Part shown: piece after piece, positions 15,103 through 15,358 of the stretch | Layout: each line of letters opens with the position of its first letter | Numbering within the stretch: position 1 is the stretch's first letter | NCBI GenBank assembly: GCA_031282465.1 | Contig: JAITDR010000023.1 | Span: 1 to 15,358, forward strand | DNA length: 15,358 nt | Reading direction: 5' to 3' | Source: Desulfovibrio sp. | GTDB lineage: Bacteria; Desulfobacterota; Desulfovibrionia; Desulfovibrionales; Desulfovibrionaceae | Made by a program: the position numbers and the translations under genes | Notes under the pieces: generated by a model | The model's input: the letters and a program-made list of their open reading frames with translations, nothing else | What the model was told of the DNA's origin: nothing | The model's database searches: none

Positions 15103-15358
15103 TTACGCGGGAGGGAAAAATGCCCGTCTGAACCAGTCCGGGGCGGCGACGGGTTTGCCCCGTGCATCCGTGCAGGCGTGTTCGGTCCATCCTTCGGCCA
15201 GAAGAGTTGTACCGGTTTCGTCGAGAATGCGGTAGGCGAAGGTAAAGGAGGCACGGCGCGGCTTGTCGACCCGGCAGGCCACCGTGAGCAGGTCGTCGTA
15301 GCGCGCAGGACTGCGGTAGCGGCAAAGAGCTTCGCGCACAGGCAGGTAAATGCCGCGC
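15103..15358 (-). CDS. acyl-CoA thioesterase-like hotdog protein (YbgC/FadM type), 5' end outside window
   Basis: The frame is open from the window edge to a TAA at 15103 and supplies the last 84 residues. The segment GIYLPVREALCRYRSPARYD, followed by DLLTVACRVDKPRRASFTFA and YRILDETGTTLLAEGWTEHA, matches the second half of a YbgC/4-hydroxybenzoyl-CoA-thioesterase hotdog domain: LPVxEAxCRYxxPAxYDD, then the SFxFxYxI strand and the LLAEGxTxHA strand. Proteins of this type hydrolyse short-chain or aromatic acyl-CoA thioesters in the cytoplasm. The catalytic Asp region (DTDxxGHVYH type) is expected in the missing N-terminal part and cannot be checked here. The gene ends 201 bp before the sigma-54 activator gene. 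Confidence 0.82.
   Translation of the reverse strand, partial: RGIYLPVREALCRYRSPARYDDLLTVACRVDKPRRASFTFAYRILDETGTTLLAEGWTEHACTDARGKPVAAPDWFRRAFFPPA

Overview
The window is GC-rich bacterial DNA. Its gene content suggests a sulfate- or sulfite-reducing deltaproteobacterium of the Desulfovibrio/Bilophila type: a sulfonate uptake operon with a cysteate-lyase-like enzyme, a compact sigma-54 activator next to a very large TPR protein, and a MscK-like channel. This placement is inferred from gene content; no rRNA or other phylogenetic marker is present. Almost all genes lie on the minus strand. Only mscS-like (6381-8876) and the peptidyl-prolyl isomerase (9115-9702) are on the plus strand.

Left edge (1-1510): a periplasmic solute-binding-protein-like sensor or receptor gene runs off the window. 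Directly upstream of it lies the 3' part of an IS3-family transposase gene (955-1200). A stretch of about 300 bp without a recognisable gene follows.

Sulfonate block (1511-6099, minus strand): reading in the direction of transcription, the genes are a small PAS-like Cys/His protein, a 4-oxalocrotonate-tautomerase-family protein, then TauC-like permease, TauA-like binding protein and TauB-like ATPase, and finally a PLP lyase of the D-cysteine desulfhydrase / L-cysteate sulfo-lyase family. The likely joint function is uptake of a small sulfonate (taurine or cysteate type) and its cleavage to sulfite, ammonia and pyruvate. A candidate sigma-54 promoter, which is also a near-palindrome, sits immediately upstream of the first gene. 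A perfect 7-bp-arm inverted repeat lies in front of the permease gene.

Middle (6381-9702, plus strand): a large MscS-superfamily channel with a periplasmic N-terminal domain and about ten membrane segments, then an exported cyclophilin. The channel's N-terminus carries an in-frame 51-bp tandem duplication.

Right part (9718-15358, minus strand): a hotdog thioesterase (5' end outside the window), then a 201-bp gap holding four TGTCAAG heptamers at an exact 19-bp period. This is followed by a receiver-less sigma-54 AAA+ activator with a variant GAFTHA loop. Downstream is a 1344-residue exported TPR protein with an N-terminal secretin/AMIN-like region, a central Pro/Ala/Gln-rich low-complexity stretch and a 21-bp repeat in its signal-peptide region. 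Its stop lies 15 bp from the stop of the cyclophilin gene.

The most interesting items are the 19-bp-spaced heptamer array upstream of the sigma-54 activator, the regulated-looking sulfonate operon with its unexplained PAS-like and tautomerase genes, and the repeat-driven N-termini of two envelope proteins.
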